Assembly: GCF_000177635.2 (NCBI RefSeq)
Contig: NC_014836.1
Location: 601,501 to 665,500 of the forward strand
DNA length: 64,000 nucleotides
Source: Desulfurispirillum indicum S5
GTDB lineage: Bacteria > Chrysiogenota > Chrysiogenetes > Chrysiogenales > Chrysiogenaceae
Reading direction: 5' to 3'
Below are positions 43,439 through 52,524 of this stretch, piece by piece. Position 1 is the stretch's first letter; each line of letters starts with the position of its first letter. The notes under the pieces are model-generated. The model did no database searches and had not been told where the DNA came from. It saw only the letters and a program-made list of their open reading frames with translations. The translations under genes and the position numbers were made by a program.

Positions 43439-45322
43439 ATGATTGAATTTGCCATATCAAACGCGTGGCTTATCGGTATCATGCCCATCCTGGCGGGCTG
43501 TGTGGCCCTGCTGGTGGTCAAGCCGTGGCCGAAGCTGGCCCACACTGTGGTGATTGTGCCTTCGGCCATTGGCTGGTATCTGGCGACGCTGATTCTCATC
43601 GGGGCCTTCATGGGCTACGATCTGTCATCCTCCCAGTGGAGCTACCGACTGCTCACCACCGGGGACTTTGACCTGAATTTCGGCATCCGGGTGGATAACC
43701 TGACGGCCCTGATGCTCTTTATCGTCATGACCGTCAGCACCCTGGTGCAGCTGTTTTCCACCAAGTATGTGGAAGGCGATGGCGGCTACTCCCGTTTCTT
43801 CGCCTTCCTGGGCCTGTTCACTTCGTCCATGCTGGGGCTGATCCTGGTGGACAACCTGCTTGGCCTGTTCATCTTCTGGGAGCTGGTGGGTGTCTCTTCC
43901 TTCCTGCTGATCGGACACTGGTATCAGAAGCCTTCGGCGGCGGCAGCGGCCAAGAAGGCCTTCATCACCAACCGGGTGGGCGACTTCGGTTTCCTCATCG
44001 GTATCATGATTATCTTCGCCACTACCGGAACCCTGGAGTTCTCAGGGCTGCGTGAAGCCATTGTGGCCGGTGATCTCTCCGGCTGGATTCTGACCGCTGC
44101 CGGTATCGGTATCTTCTTTGGTGCCATTGGCAAATCTGCCCAGTGGCCCCTGCATGTGTGGTTGCCCGATGCCATGGAAGGCCCCACTCCCGTTTCGGCC
44201 CTGATCCACGCCGCCACCATGGTTGCCGCTGGTGTCTACATGGTGGGCAAGATCTACTTCCTCTTTGAAGCTTCTGCCACGACCCTGCAGTTCATTGCCT
44301 GGATCGGTGCGGTAACCGCCTTCCTGGCGGCCTGCATTGCGGTGGTACAGTATGACATCAAAAAGGCCCTGGCCTACTCCACTGTATCCCAGCTGGGCTT
44401 CATGATGTTCGCCCTGGGCATGGGCCCTATCGGCTACGCGGCCGGTCTGTTCCACCTCATGACCCACGCCTTCTTCAAGGGCATGATGTTCCTGGACAGT
44501 GGTTCCGTCATTCACGGCTGTCACCACGAACAGGATATGCGCCGCATGGGCGGCCTGCGCAAGAGCATGCCCTTCACGGCAGGCATCATGCTGCTGGGCT
44601 GTCTGGCCATTGCGGGCGTTCCTCCCTTCAGCGGCTTCTTCAGTAAGGATGAAGTGCTGGCGGCTGCAGCGGCCATGAACCCGATGATCTTTATCCTGGG
44701 TGCTGTGACGGCTGGTCTGACCGCCTTCTACATGTTCCGCATGTACTTTATGACTTTCCACGGCGAGTACCGCGGCCATGCTCACCCCCACGAGTCTCCC
44801 TGGCAGATGACCGTGCCCCTGGGTATTCTTGGCTTCTTCACCGTCACTGCTGGCTGGCTGGCCCTACCCCACTTCTGGGGAGGACCCAATTATATTGCCG
44901 AATTCCTCGTCTACACGCCGGTGACCGATGCCAGCACCTACCTGAAGCTCAACGTGGGCGTCATGGTACTGGCCACCCTCATCAGCCTTGGCAGCATCAC
45001 CCTGGCCTACCTCATGTACTCCAAGGGAACCATCTGCCCCGAGAAGATGAAGCAGCGCTTCAGCTACCTGCACAAACTGCTGACCTACAAGTTCTTCTAC
45101 GATGAAGTATATAACGCCATGTGCAAGCACGTGGTGGTAGGCGCGGCGAACGTGAGCTGGTGGTTTGACCGCGTGGTTATCGATGGAATCGTCAACAGCA
45201 TCGGTTCTGGCACCTACAGCGGTGGCAACACCCTGCGTCGCCTGCAGTGGGGCAGTGCCCAGTCCTACCTGTCTGTCCTGGTCATCGCTGTCGCCATTAT
45301 CGCAGCGCTGCTGTTTATTTAG
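43439..45322 (+). CDS. nuoL: NADH-quinone oxidoreductase subunit L
   Basis: A 627-residue distal antiporter-like subunit with about 16 helices including the long lateral helix region at the C-terminus. The pump motifs include FWELVGVSSFLLIG (acidic residue in helix 5) and GAIGKSAQWPLHVWLPDAMEGPTPVSALIHAATMV (lysine and following broken helix). It is of normal length. Confidence 0.95.
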   Translation: MIEFAISNAWLIGIMPILAGCVALLVVKPWPKLAHTVVIVPSAIGWYLATLILIGAFMGYDLSSSQWSYRLLTTGDFDLNFGIRVDNLTALMLFIVMTVSTLVQLFSTKYVEGDGGYSRFFAFLGLFTSSMLGLILVDNLLGLFIFWELVGVSSFLLIGHWYQKPSAAAAAKKAFITNRVGDFGFLIGIMIIFATTGTLEFSGLREAIVAGDLSGWILTAAGIGIFFGAIGKSAQWPLHVWLPDAMEGPTPVSALIHAATMVAAGVYMVGKIYFLFEASATTLQFIAWIGAVTAFLAACIAVVQYDIKKALAYSTVSQLGFMMFALGMGPIGYAAGLFHLMTHAFFKGMMFLDSGSVIHGCHHEQDMRRMGGLRKSMPFTAGIMLLGCLAIAGVPPFSGFFSKDEVLAAAAAMNPMIFILGAVTAGLTAFYMFRMYFMTFHGEYRGHAHPHESPWQMTVPLGILGFFTVTAGWLALPHFWGGPNYIAEFLVYTPVTDASTYLKLNVGVMVLATLISLGSITLAYLMYSKGTICPEKMKQRFSYLHKLLTYKFFYDEVYNAMCKHVVVGAANVSWWFDRVVIDGIVNSIGSGTYSGGNTLRRLQWGSAQSYLSVLVIAVAIIAALLFI

Positions 45323-45336
45323 GGGAGGAGTAATAT

Positions 45337-46845
45337 ATGTTTGTGAATCCAACCGAACTCAATACCCTGTCAATCACGGCATTGATGCTCATTCCTCTGA
45401 TTGGTGTGCTCATCATTGCCCTGCAGGGCAAGTCGGAGAACACGAAGGCTCCCCACTTTATTGCGGCAGCAACCACCTTTACGGTATTCGTGCTCTCCCT
45501 CGTTATGGCTTTTGCCTACTGGCCCCATGCCGGTGGTGAAAACCAGTACCTGTTCCGCGATACCTGGAACTGGATCCCTTTCCTGAACACCAGCTATGAC
45601 GTGGCGGTGGATGGGCTGTCCATGCCCATGGTGGTTCTGACCACGTTCCTGCTGTTCATCTGTGCTCTGGCATCGTGGAATATCGGTGACAAGCGGCCCA
45701 AGCTCTACTTCGCCCTCTTCCTGTTCCTGGAGACGGCTCTCATCGGGGTATTCACCTCCGTTGACATGCTGCTGTTCTTCATTTTCTGGGAGCTGGAGCT
45801 GATCCCCATGTACTTCCTGATCGGAATCTGGGGTGGCGCGCGCCGTGAGTATGCCTCCACCAAATTCATTCTCTACACCGTACTGGCTTCCGCGGGCATG
45901 TTTATCTCCCTGCTGGCCATCTACTTCTTTGTTGGAGCCTACAGCTTCGACTACGTGACTGTTTCCCAGAGTGGAATCCTGCGTGAACTGAGCATGTTTG
46001 TACAGGTACTCCTGTTTGCCGGTTTCTTCCTGTGCTTCGCCGTCAAGCTGCCGGTGGTGCCCCTGCACACCTGGTTGCCCGACGCTCACGTGGAAGCGCC
46101 CACTCCCGTTTCGGTTCTGCTGGCGGGTGTGCTGCTGAAGATGGGTGCCTACGGCCTGTTCCGCTTTAACTTCGGCCTCTTCCCCGAGGCAACCCAGTAC
46201 CTGGCCACCACTCTGGCGGTGCTTGGTGTCATCAATATTGTGTATGGCGCCATGCTGGCCCTGGCCCAGACGGATATGAAGAAGGTTATCGCCTACAGTT
46301 CCGTTTCCCACATGGGCTTTATCCTCCTCGGTCTGGCCAGTCTCAACCACATGGCCTTTAACGGCGGTATTCTGCAGATGTTTGCCCACGGCACCATCAC
46401 AGCCATGATGTTCCTCATGGTGGGCGTGGTTTACGACCGCACCCACACCCGAGACATCGCCAAACTGGGCGGCCTGGCGCAGCAGATGCCCATGGCTTCG
46501 GCCCTGTTCCTGATCACCTCTTTTGCCGCCGTGGGTGTGCCAGGCTTCAATGGCTTTATCGCTGAAGTTCTCACCTATGTGGGCGCCTTCCAGGCCTTCC
46601 CCGTGCTGACCATCATCGCCTGTCTGGGTGTGGTTCTGTCAGCAGCCTATATGCTGTGGCTGCAGGAGCGGGTCTTCTTTGGACCCCGCAAGGCAGTGTG
46701 GAATGGGCTCAGGGATATGAACGGTCTGGAGAAATTCAATATGTTCGCCTGTCTGTTTGTCGTCATGCTTACCGGTATCCTGCCATTCCTTATACTGGAT
46801 ATTATCAACCCGGCGACAGTTCAGCTCCTCGGGCTGTTAGGTTAG
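45337..46845 (+). CDS. nuoM: NADH-quinone oxidoreductase subunit M
   Basis: A 502-residue antiporter-like subunit with 14 helices. Pump residues are in FIFWELELIPMYFLIG (Glu of helix 5) and VKLPVVPLHTWLPDAHVEAPTPVSVLLAG. GGGGAGG lies eight bases upstream of the ATG at 45337. It forms the middle proton channel of the membrane arm. Confidence 0.95.
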   Translation: MFVNPTELNTLSITALMLIPLIGVLIIALQGKSENTKAPHFIAAATTFTVFVLSLVMAFAYWPHAGGENQYLFRDTWNWIPFLNTSYDVAVDGLSMPMVVLTTFLLFICALASWNIGDKRPKLYFALFLFLETALIGVFTSVDMLLFFIFWELELIPMYFLIGIWGGARREYASTKFILYTVLASAGMFISLLAIYFFVGAYSFDYVTVSQSGILRELSMFVQVLLFAGFFLCFAVKLPVVPLHTWLPDAHVEAPTPVSVLLAGVLLKMGAYGLFRFNFGLFPEATQYLATTLAVLGVINIVYGAMLALAQTDMKKVIAYSSVSHMGFILLGLASLNHMAFNGGILQMFAHGTITAMMFLMVGVVYDRTHTRDIAKLGGLAQQMPMASALFLITSFAAVGVPGFNGFIAEVLTYVGAFQAFPVLTIIACLGVVLSAAYMLWLQERVFFGPRKAVWNGLRDMNGLEKFNMFACLFVVMLTGILPFLILDIINPATVQLLGLLG

Positions 46846-46858
46846 GAAGGGGGAAAAC

Positions 46859-48355
46859 ATGACGCACCAAGCGGATCTCATTATGATATTTCCCGAACTG
46901 CTGGTCATAGCAGCCATATTCATCGCCACGGTCGCTGACCTGTTCATCCGCAAGGAGAACAAACATGCGGTCGGCTACATGTGCATACTGGGCCTGATAG
47001 CGGCCCTGGCAGTTCTGATCGGCATCAAGGATTACGCAACCACGTTTACCTACTCGGGCATGTTTGAGCACACGGGCTACTCCTGGTGGTTCCGGGTCAT
47101 GATGCTCTGTGGCGGTATTCTGACTCTCATGATGTCCTTTGTCTATGCGCGCGAGCGGCAGACCAAAGAGGGCGAATTCTACTACCTGATTGCCATTGCC
47201 ACCCTGGGTGGCATGGTGCTGGCGGGTGCCGGAAACATGGTGACCGTGTTCCTGGGCCTGGAACTGCTGAGCATTACCTCTTACGTGCTGGTAGGCATGC
47301 AGCGGGAGAAGGCTTTCGCCGCCGAGGCTTCCTTTAAATACATGCTCTATGGAGCAGTCTCCTCAGCGGTCATGCTCTTCGGCTTTGCCATCATCTTCGG
47401 CCTGACCGGAACGCTCAATCTGGCGGAAGCTGGCGCGGTGCTTGGACAGGTGCTGCAGGGTGAGTCGAGCCCCGCTGCCACCATGGCCATGATCATGGTT
47501 CTGGGTGGTCTGGGCTACAAGCTGGCCGTAGTGCCTTTCCACCAGTGGTGTCCCGATGTGTACCAGGGCGCCTCATATCCCGTAACCGCATTTTTGTCCG
47601 TGGTTTCCAAGATTGCGGGCTTTGCCATCATCATCCGTCTCATTGACTATGTATTCATGGGCAATGGCCTGGATGCCCTGGCAGGACAATGGGCGGTGGC
47701 TTTTGCGGTCATCGCGGCTGCCAGTATGATTCTCGGGAACATGGCGGCGCTGGCGCAGACCAATGTCAAGCGCCTGCTGGCCTATTCCAGTATCTCCCAC
47801 GCCGGTTATGTGCTGGTGGGCATCGTGGCCTTCATGGCCGTCAATGACACACCAGCCAATATCGCCTTCCTGGATGGCGCCACCTCTGCGGTGTTTTACC
47901 TCTTTGGCTATCTGTTCATGAATATTGGCGCTTTCGCTGGTCTGATGCACTTCAGCCGCATGGCGGGCAGTGCCGAGATCAGCGATATTGCCGGCCTGGC
48001 CAAACGCAGCCCGGCTGTGGCCTTTGTCACCGCCTCCTGCTTTGTAAGTCTGGCGGGCCTGCCGCCCTTCATTGGCTTCCTGGGGAAATTCTACCTCTTT
48101 GGGGCGGCGGTGCAGAGCGGGTATATCTGGCTGGCCCTGCTGGGTCTGCTCATGAGCATTGTCTCCCTGTTCTATTACGCCAAGGTTATCAAGGCACTGT
48201 ACTTTGACGAGCAGACCGTGGAACTGAAGGAGACATCTCCTTCCGGTGCTGGCGTTACCAGTGCGCTGGGCTTCAGCTTTGCCGGTATCCTGTTGACCAT
48301 GTTCCTGGCAGAGCCCATTATCAATGTCATCCGTTGGTCAATGGAGCGCCTCTAG
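46859..48355 (+). CDS. nuoN: NADH-quinone oxidoreductase subunit N
   Basis: A 498-residue antiporter-like subunit with 14 helices, last gene of the nuo operon. Typical blocks are FLGLELLSITSYVLVG, GYKLAVVPFHQWCPDVYQGASYPVTAFLSVV and LAYSSISHAGY. It is closed by an intrinsic terminator 33 bases downstream. Confidence 0.95.
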   Translation: MTHQADLIMIFPELLVIAAIFIATVADLFIRKENKHAVGYMCILGLIAALAVLIGIKDYATTFTYSGMFEHTGYSWWFRVMMLCGGILTLMMSFVYARERQTKEGEFYYLIAIATLGGMVLAGAGNMVTVFLGLELLSITSYVLVGMQREKAFAAEASFKYMLYGAVSSAVMLFGFAIIFGLTGTLNLAEAGAVLGQVLQGESSPAATMAMIMVLGGLGYKLAVVPFHQWCPDVYQGASYPVTAFLSVVSKIAGFAIIIRLIDYVFMGNGLDALAGQWAVAFAVIAAASMILGNMAALAQTNVKRLLAYSSISHAGYVLVGIVAFMAVNDTPANIAFLDGATSAVFYLFGYLFMNIGAFAGLMHFSRMAGSAEISDIAGLAKRSPAVAFVTASCFVSLAGLPPFIGFLGKFYLFGAAVQSGYIWLALLGLLMSIVSLFYYAKVIKALYFDEQTVELKETSPSGAGVTSALGFSFAGILLTMFLAEPIINVIRWSMERL

Positions 48356-48388
48356 GCATCTGTTCCCCTGATATTCCATGCTTCACAG

Positions 48389-48428
48389 CTCCCGGATACC
48401 CATGAGGGTTTCCGGGAGTTTTCTTTTT
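48389..48428 (+). terminator. Intrinsic terminator of the nuo operon
   Basis: CTCCCGGA pairs with TCCGGGAG (48411-48418), with additional CCC/GGG pairing inside, followed by TTTTCTTTTT. It separates nuo from the chemotaxis genes. Confidence 0.9.
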
Positions 48429-48447
48429 CCCGACAGTGAAATTCCCT

Positions 48448-48465
48448 TTGTGGTATTATTCACAA
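48448..48465. promoter_or_regulatory. Inverted repeat upstream of the chemoreceptor gene
   Basis: TTGTG-N8-CACAA with AT-rich centre, 156 bases before the chemoreceptor start. It has the size of a dimeric activator or repressor site; it is not a match to the FNR consensus. The regulator is unknown. Confidence 0.3.
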
Positions 48466-48620
48466 GAGTGAGCTGCGAAGGAGTGCGTCTGTCAGGGGAT
48501 TTCTTCCTTGTGTGCTGCAATTGATGCAATTCAGAACAGGATCAGGAAACATCCTTTGCAATGTTTCATATGGAGTGTTATAGATGATATGTGACAAATG
48601 CTACGGAAATGGGAGGATAT

Positions 48621-50322
48621 ATGGGCTGGTTGCGGGGAATATCAATATCAAAACGACTGTACCTTGGATTCGGAGGGCTGTTTGTGTTTCTGATGCTGGC
48701 AGTGCTGCTCACCGCCCGCATCCAGACGCTGCAGATGAGCCATGCGGCTGAACAGCGCGAGCTGAATTCCCACTTCCAGGGCATCATGAACCAGATTGAA
48801 GCGCAGCGACAACTCTCGATTGTTCTCAGCGAAGCCGTGGCGGCAATGCCCCTGGCCCAGGAGATGTTTGTGCGGGAGGATCGTGAGGGCCTGGCAGAGC
48901 TTTTTTCAGTCGGTGAAGGAGCGTTCTGGTGTAGATGTCGCTCTGTATACCGTACGTGACGCAAAGGTGGAAACCTTTGCGTCCACTTTCCGCGATGCCG
49001 GTTCATTCTTCAGTGAGGAACAGGCCCGTCAGATTGCACGCAACGACCAGCAGGTGATGCTGCAAGGTGAGCTTGACGGGGTGCCGGTAAGCGTGCTGGG
49101 CCGGGCGGTTACCGATTTCTCCGGCAATCCCCTGGGTGTGCTGGAAATCGCGATGGATCGCAGTATCTATGAATCCTATATCGCCGGGTTTCGTGCGGCG
49201 CTTATCTCTATCAGCGTGATTGCGGTTATCGTTGGCACACTGGTAGCCTATGTCATCTCCCAGTCGGTGCTTACGGCGCTCAATCAAGTGCGCAGCGTGA
49301 CGGAGAACCTGGCAGTGGGCGATGGAGACCTGACGGTGCGGCTGCCTGAACAGGGCTCCGATGAGCTGGCCTGCCTGAGCAATAATATCAATGTGTTCCT
49401 GGCGAAAACAGAAGGGATCATCACCAATGTCAGGGCTTCCACGGAAGGCGTTGCTTCATCCAGCGAGCAGCTCAGCAGTTCATCCAACGAGATGTCTGTG
49501 GGCATGAACATGCAGGCCCAGGCGATCACACAGATATCCACAGCGGTCAGCGAAATGGCTGAGACCGTCAATGTGGTTGCCCGCAATATGTCAGAGGTGC
49601 TGGGGAGCTCGCAGAATGCGCTGCAGGTTGCCCGGGCTGGTGGCGATACGGTAGGTCAGTCGGTGCAGGAGATGACTACCATTGCCAGCGAAGTGGATCG
49701 CACGGCACACTCTGCCCGCGAACTGGAAGAGAAGAGTCGCCGGGTGGAAGAGGTCATTCAGGTGATCAATGATATCGCCGATCAGACCAACCTGCTGGCT
49801 CTCAACGCCGCCATTGAGGCGGCCCGTGCCGGCGATGCCGGCAGAGGATTTGCCGTGGTGGCTGACGAGGTGCGCAAGCTGGCCGAGCGCAGCACCCAGT
49901 CGACAGGTGAAATCATCGGTATCGTCAAGACAATTCAGACCGGGGTGAACACGGTGACAAACGCCCTGGCCAAGGTGAACGAGAAGGTTCAGAACGGCGC
50001 ACAGCTCTCGGAACAGACCAGTGGGGCTTTCGCCAGTATTCTGCGGGAGATGGACGCCCTGATGCACCTGATTGAAGATAATGTGGCCGCTATTGAGGAG
50101 ATGTCCAAGACCACCGACCATATCAATGATGATATTCAGTCCATTTCGTCGGCTTCGGAAGAGACCGCCAAAGCTTCGGAGGAGGTTTCCTTTGCAGCAG
50201 GTGACCTGGCGCGGCTGGCAGCTGAGGTGCGGCAGCATATCAGCGCCTTCAGGACAGGCTCTTCTTCCGAGGAGGCAAACGATATCAAAAGGATAGCGCT
50301 CTATGACAACTCACGCAAGTAA
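48621..50322 (+). pseudogene. Methyl-accepting chemotaxis protein split by a one-base frameshift
   Basis: The frame opens at ATG 48621 behind GGAGG (membrane helix at about residues 14-32, then the start of a periplasmic sensor) and runs to a T6 run at 48901-48906. Continuation of the same protein (KERSGVDVALYTVRDAKVE onward) is found one frame over and stays open to 50322. Removing one T restores a single protein of about 566 residues: Cache-type sensor, second membrane helix (about 195-215), HAMP, and a full signalling domain with the hairpin tip [21 protein letters not shown]. As written, translation stops at 48959 after about 112 residues. This is a recent mutation, a phase-variable tract or a sequencing error. 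The 3' end overlaps cheV by 20 bases. Confidence 0.85.
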
Positions 50323-51286
50323 ACAGGAAATTCTGCTGGAGAGCGGAACGAACGAGCTTGAAATCATAGAGTTTCAGCTGCGGCGGCAGTTGCCCGATGG
50401 CAGTGAAAAGATAAGTTACTTTGGCATCAATGTCGCCAAGGTGCGGGAGATCATCAAGGTTCCCGAGACCACTGACTATCCCAATGCCCACCCCAGCGTC
50501 GTTGGTATTTTCAACCTGCGTGAGCGACTGATCCCCCTGCTGGATATCGCCCACTGGCTGAAGATTCCCGTCGCGTCTGATCTCAGTGAGAAACGGGTCA
50601 TCGTGACCGAGTTCAACAAACAGTTCAGCAGCTTTCTGGTGGATGGAGTGACGCGGATATACCGGATTTCCTGGGGAAACGTAGAGTCGCCAAGCCAGTT
50701 CCTGGAGAGCCGCGACACCGATTGTGTGGTTGCTGTTATCCGTATGGAGGAGCGACTCATCATGATTCTGGATTTTGAAAAGATCTTTGCTGACATCAAT
50801 CCGGCGCAGAGTATGGAGAGTTATGATATCTCCCTGGATCAGAAGGTGCTCCAGAGTGAGCAGATGGTCCAGCGTCGTGGTGACAAAACCGTACTGGCGG
50901 TGGATGACTCCGCCTTTATCCGAAAGCTGATCGAAAAAACCCTGATCACTGCAGGTTACCGGGTTATCAGCGCCAACGATGGCGCCGAAGCCTATGACAT
51001 GCTGATGGAGTTTGAACAGATCGCCCACTCGGAAGGTGGGAACATTGGGGATCATGTCAGTCTGATTATCAGCGATGTGGAGATGCCGCGCATGGACGGT
51101 ATGCATCTGGTAAAACGATTGCGTGAAAGAGAAATATATGTAAAACTACCAGTCATCATGTTCTCGTCAATTATGAGCGAGGAAAACCGTCGCAAGGCTC
51201 TGCTGGTAGGGGCCGATGACACGGTGACCAAACCGGAAATCGGTACACTGGTAGAGATGGTCGACAGGTATATTTTTGGCCCGTAA
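50303..51286 (+). CDS. cheV: Chemotaxis coupling protein CheV
   Basis: A 327-residue fusion of a CheW domain (about 15-170, with GIFNLRERLIPLLDIAHWL) and a receiver domain (about 190-327, phospho-acceptor in LIISDVEMPRMDG). It links chemoreceptors to CheA and adapts signalling by phosphorylation. It starts within the end of the chemoreceptor gene, so the two were expressed together; the frameshift upstream may reduce coupling. No cheA or cheY is in the window. Confidence 0.94.
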   Translation: MTTHASKQEILLESGTNELEIIEFQLRRQLPDGSEKISYFGINVAKVREIIKVPETTDYPNAHPSVVGIFNLRERLIPLLDIAHWLKIPVASDLSEKRVIVTEFNKQFSSFLVDGVTRIYRISWGNVESPSQFLESRDTDCVVAVIRMEERLIMILDFEKIFADINPAQSMESYDISLDQKVLQSEQMVQRRGDKTVLAVDDSAFIRKLIEKTLITAGYRVISANDGAEAYDMLMEFEQIAHSEGGNIGDHVSLIISDVEMPRMDGMHLVKRLREREIYVKLPVIMFSSIMSEENRRKALLVGADDTVTKPEIGTLVEMVDRYIFGP

Positions 51287-51312
51287 ACCGCGGGCGAAAA
51301 GGAACACAGACG

Positions 51313-51654
51313 GTGCCGGTAATACGAACCAAGTATCTTGAAGTGGGAATGGTGGTCTCCGCCGATGTCTTTGATCAGAGCGGGCGGTTGCTGTTTTCGG
51401 CTGATACAGAGATTACCGAAAAGCATATCAAGGTTCTGAAGACCTGGGGGGTAACAGAAGTTGCCGTGTACGGCAGTGATCCCGACTCCGCCGATGAGCT
51501 CCTGGAGCATATAGACCCCGCCCGAATCGAGGCTGCGCGCAAACGTGTCGCGCAGCTTTTCCGCTATGCATCTTCCAGCGATGACCCCTGCACCGCTGAG
51601 CTGAAGCGCCTGGCGCAGCAGCGCATCCTCATGCGCGCTTCAGCGGGGGTGTGA
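51313..51654 (+). CDS. Small DUF3391-like protein
   Basis: A 113-residue soluble protein starting with GTG. Its first 60 residues (IRTKYLEVGMVVSADVFDQSGRLLFSADTEITEKHIKVLKTWGVTEVAV) look like the short beta-rich domain that precedes HD-GYP domains in many c-di-GMP phosphodiesterases (DUF3391-like); here it stands alone. The C-terminus is helical and basic. It overlaps the HDOD gene start region, so the two proteins may function together. Function unknown. Confidence 0.72.
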   Translation: MPVIRTKYLEVGMVVSADVFDQSGRLLFSADTEITEKHIKVLKTWGVTEVAVYGSDPDSADELLEHIDPARIEAARKRVAQLFRYASSSDDPCTAELKRLAQQRILMRASAGV

Positions 51655-51656
51655 TC

Positions 51657-52520
51657 ATGCAGATACAAAGCGCGGACGAACTTATCAGCGCCATGGGGCA
51701 GCTGCCATCGCTGCCCGAAATTGTCCACCGCCTGAATCGCTCCCTACAGGATCCGCGCTCCAACTTCAACGACTTCGCGAATATTATTGCTGAGGACAGC
51801 GCCCTTTCAGCCCACTTGCTGAAAGTGGCCAACAGTGCTCTCTACCAGTTTCCTGAGAAGATTGATACCATTTCGCGGGCGGTAACCCTCATCGGCACCA
51901 AACAGTTGCGTGAGCTGGTTATCGCCTCCAGCGTTACGCACCTCTTCAACGGGCTTCCCAATGACCTGGTGGATATGGAGCAGTTCTGGCGCCACAGTAT
52001 TGGCTGTGGCATCGCGGCCAAAGTCATTGCGGGCTACTGTCGCCTCGGCAACACCGAGCGCTACTATCTGCTGGGCCTGCTGCACGATATTGGACGTCTG
52101 GTGCTCTACGGAGGCTACTCTGCGCTGGCGATCGAGGCTTTCCGGATAGGTGCAGAGGAGTCTCTGCCCCTCTACCAGGCGGAAGCGCGGGTGCTCGGCT
52201 TTGACCATTCCGCTATCAGTGCCGCCTTGCTGAAAAGCTGGAAACTGCCTGTCTCCATGCGTGATCCCGTCGCCCATCATCATGATCCCTCCCAGGCCCG
52301 CTACCACATGGAGGACGCCTATATCGTGCATCTTGCGGATGCCATTGCCCACGCCATGGAGCTCGGGCGAACCGGTGAGGCCTGTGTTCCGCCCCTTGAC
52401 GCCAGCCTGTCGCAGAATCTGAATCTTGGTGTGGCCAAGCTGGAGCCAATTCTGCAGCAGGTTGATCGTGAATACGAGGATGCGGTGAGCATCTTCCTCC
52501 TCTCCTCAGCTGGCGGGTGA
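51657..52520 (+). CDS. HDOD-domain signalling protein
   Basis: A 287-residue HDOD protein (degenerate HD hydrolase fold used as signalling or scaffold module). Typical blocks: [18 protein letters not shown] near the start, [34 protein letters not shown], and [14 protein letters not shown] with an HD pair retained. Some members keep phosphohydrolase activity, so enzymatic function cannot be excluded. ATG 51657 is used; a GTG at 51651 overlapping the previous stop is possible. Flanked by chemotaxis and two-component genes. Confidence 0.9.
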   Translation: MQIQSADELISAMGQLPSLPEIVHRLNRSLQDPRSNFNDFANIIAEDSALSAHLLKVANSALYQFPEKIDTISRAVTLIGTKQLRELVIASSVTHLFNGLPNDLVDMEQFWRHSIGCGIAAKVIAGYCRLGNTERYYLLGLLHDIGRLVLYGGYSALAIEAFRIGAEESLPLYQAEARVLGFDHSAISAALLKSWKLPVSMRDPVAHHHDPSQARYHMEDAYIVHLADAIAHAMELGRTGEACVPPLDASLSQNLNLGVAKLEPILQQVDREYEDAVSIFLLSSAGG

Positions 52521-52524
52521 GCCT

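Noticed and set aside
45370-46446. 358-codon minus-strand open frame
   Set aside because: Antisense to nuoM; His/Gln-rich shadow sequence without domain features.
48901-48906. Programmed ribosomal frameshift in the chemoreceptor gene
   Set aside because: The T6 tract lacks an obvious stimulatory structure, and chemoreceptors are not known to use one; mutation, slippage or sequencing error are simpler.
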